Assembly: GCA_020650975.1 (NCBI GenBank)
Contig: JAIPMN010000799.1
Span: forward strand, 60,601 to 124,600
Direction of reading: 5' to 3'
DNA: 64,000 nt
Origin: Apostichopus californicus
Lineage: Eukaryota > Echinodermata > Holothuroidea > Aspidochirotida > Stichopodidae
In this document: positions 63,786-64,000 of the stretch, in pieces
How the letters are laid out: each line of letters begins with the position of its first letter
How positions within the stretch are numbered: position 1 is the first letter of the stretch
Translations under genes and position numbers: made by a program
The notes under the pieces: generated by a model
What the model saw: only the letters and a program-made list of their open reading frames with translations
The model's database searches: none
Told to the model about the DNA's origin: nothing

Positions 63786-63853
63786 ATGTCTGAGGACGAG
63801 CCCGACCAAGCTTCTATTTTTCCTCCGCTGTGCAAACAGATGGTCCAAAGGTC
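63786..63853 (+). CDS. Possible first coding exon of an unrecognised plus-strand gene
   Basis: ATG at 63786 opens MSEDEPDQASIFPPLCKQMV and runs to a consensus donor, C|GTGAGT, at 63854. The composition (acidic start, balanced residues, higher GC than surroundings) looks coding, and its position opposite ASH1L would make a head-to-head pair. I do not recognise the protein, the second exon is outside the window, and a chance frame of this size is possible. Confidence 0.25.
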
Positions 63854-64000
63854 GTGAGTAGTATATAGTTTCATTTTTGAGTTCACCGTAATTGTATACA
63901 AAATGCGACTGTTATCTATACTACTACTAATACTACGGAGAAGAAATATACGTTAAATTTTCCTTGTTATCAGTCTAGGTGCAGGTATAAATATGAATAT

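Noticed and set aside
1-64000. Viral, toxin or bacterial defence system
   Set aside because: No such proteins were seen on either strand; the only recognisable protein is the eukaryotic chromatin factor ASH1L.

Overview
The window is animal genomic DNA: AT-rich, with long introns, GT-AG splice sites, many tandem arrays and homopolymer G/C runs, and no prokaryotic gene organisation. Its one gene that can be identified with confidence is ASH1L (absent, small or homeotic 1-like histone H3K36 methyltransferase), on the minus strand. Protein identity with vertebrate ASH1L is high in every folded domain. The low-complexity style and a 'tatatagcgc...ctcaaggcgctttaca' dispersed repeat suggest a marine invertebrate deuterostome. 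An echinoderm, possibly a sea cucumber, is my guess but is not proven.

ASH1L layout, read from high to low coordinates: 23 exons could be joined between 34648 and 860. All 22 internal junctions keep phase, and together they give 7,854 nt (2,617 codons plus a TAG stop). The first of these is a 4.86-kb exon (29790-34648) coding for a disordered, AT-hook- and RG-rich N-terminal half. It is followed by linker exons (28429-27640), an exon with the FxLP MRG15-docking motif (20973-21092), the AWS (18086-18197 and 16964-17069), SET (16256-16503 and 13901-14009) and post-SET (13275-13442) segments, then the bromodomain (12005-12212, 11171-11303, 9644-9791), PHD finger (8848-9038), BAH domain (7365-7458 to 4617-4704, with a C-terminal extension) and four short C-terminal exons ending at 860. 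Residue numbers in the entries count the first codon of the 4.86-kb exon as 1.

The 5' end of ASH1L is not resolved. The reading frame is already open at the 34648 acceptor, so either an upstream coding exon exists that I could not identify, or translation starts at the strong-context ATG at 34543. From 34.65 kb to about 63.7 kb I find no convincing coding sequence. This stretch is probably the long 5' intron(s) and flank of ASH1L, with tandem arrays, G/C homopolymers, pyrimidine-rich tracts and a few candidate regulatory segments. At 63786-63853 there is a possible first coding exon of an unrecognised plus-strand gene.

The most interesting structure outside the gene is the clustering of different minisatellites directly beside ASH1L splice donors (four introns). 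Others are an array of RFX/X-box-like palindromes, an array of nuclear-receptor DR1-like sites, a perfect 32-bp palindrome, and a CpG-containing segment with a GGATTAATCC homeodomain site. No CRISPR array, operon, viral genome or intact transposon was seen.
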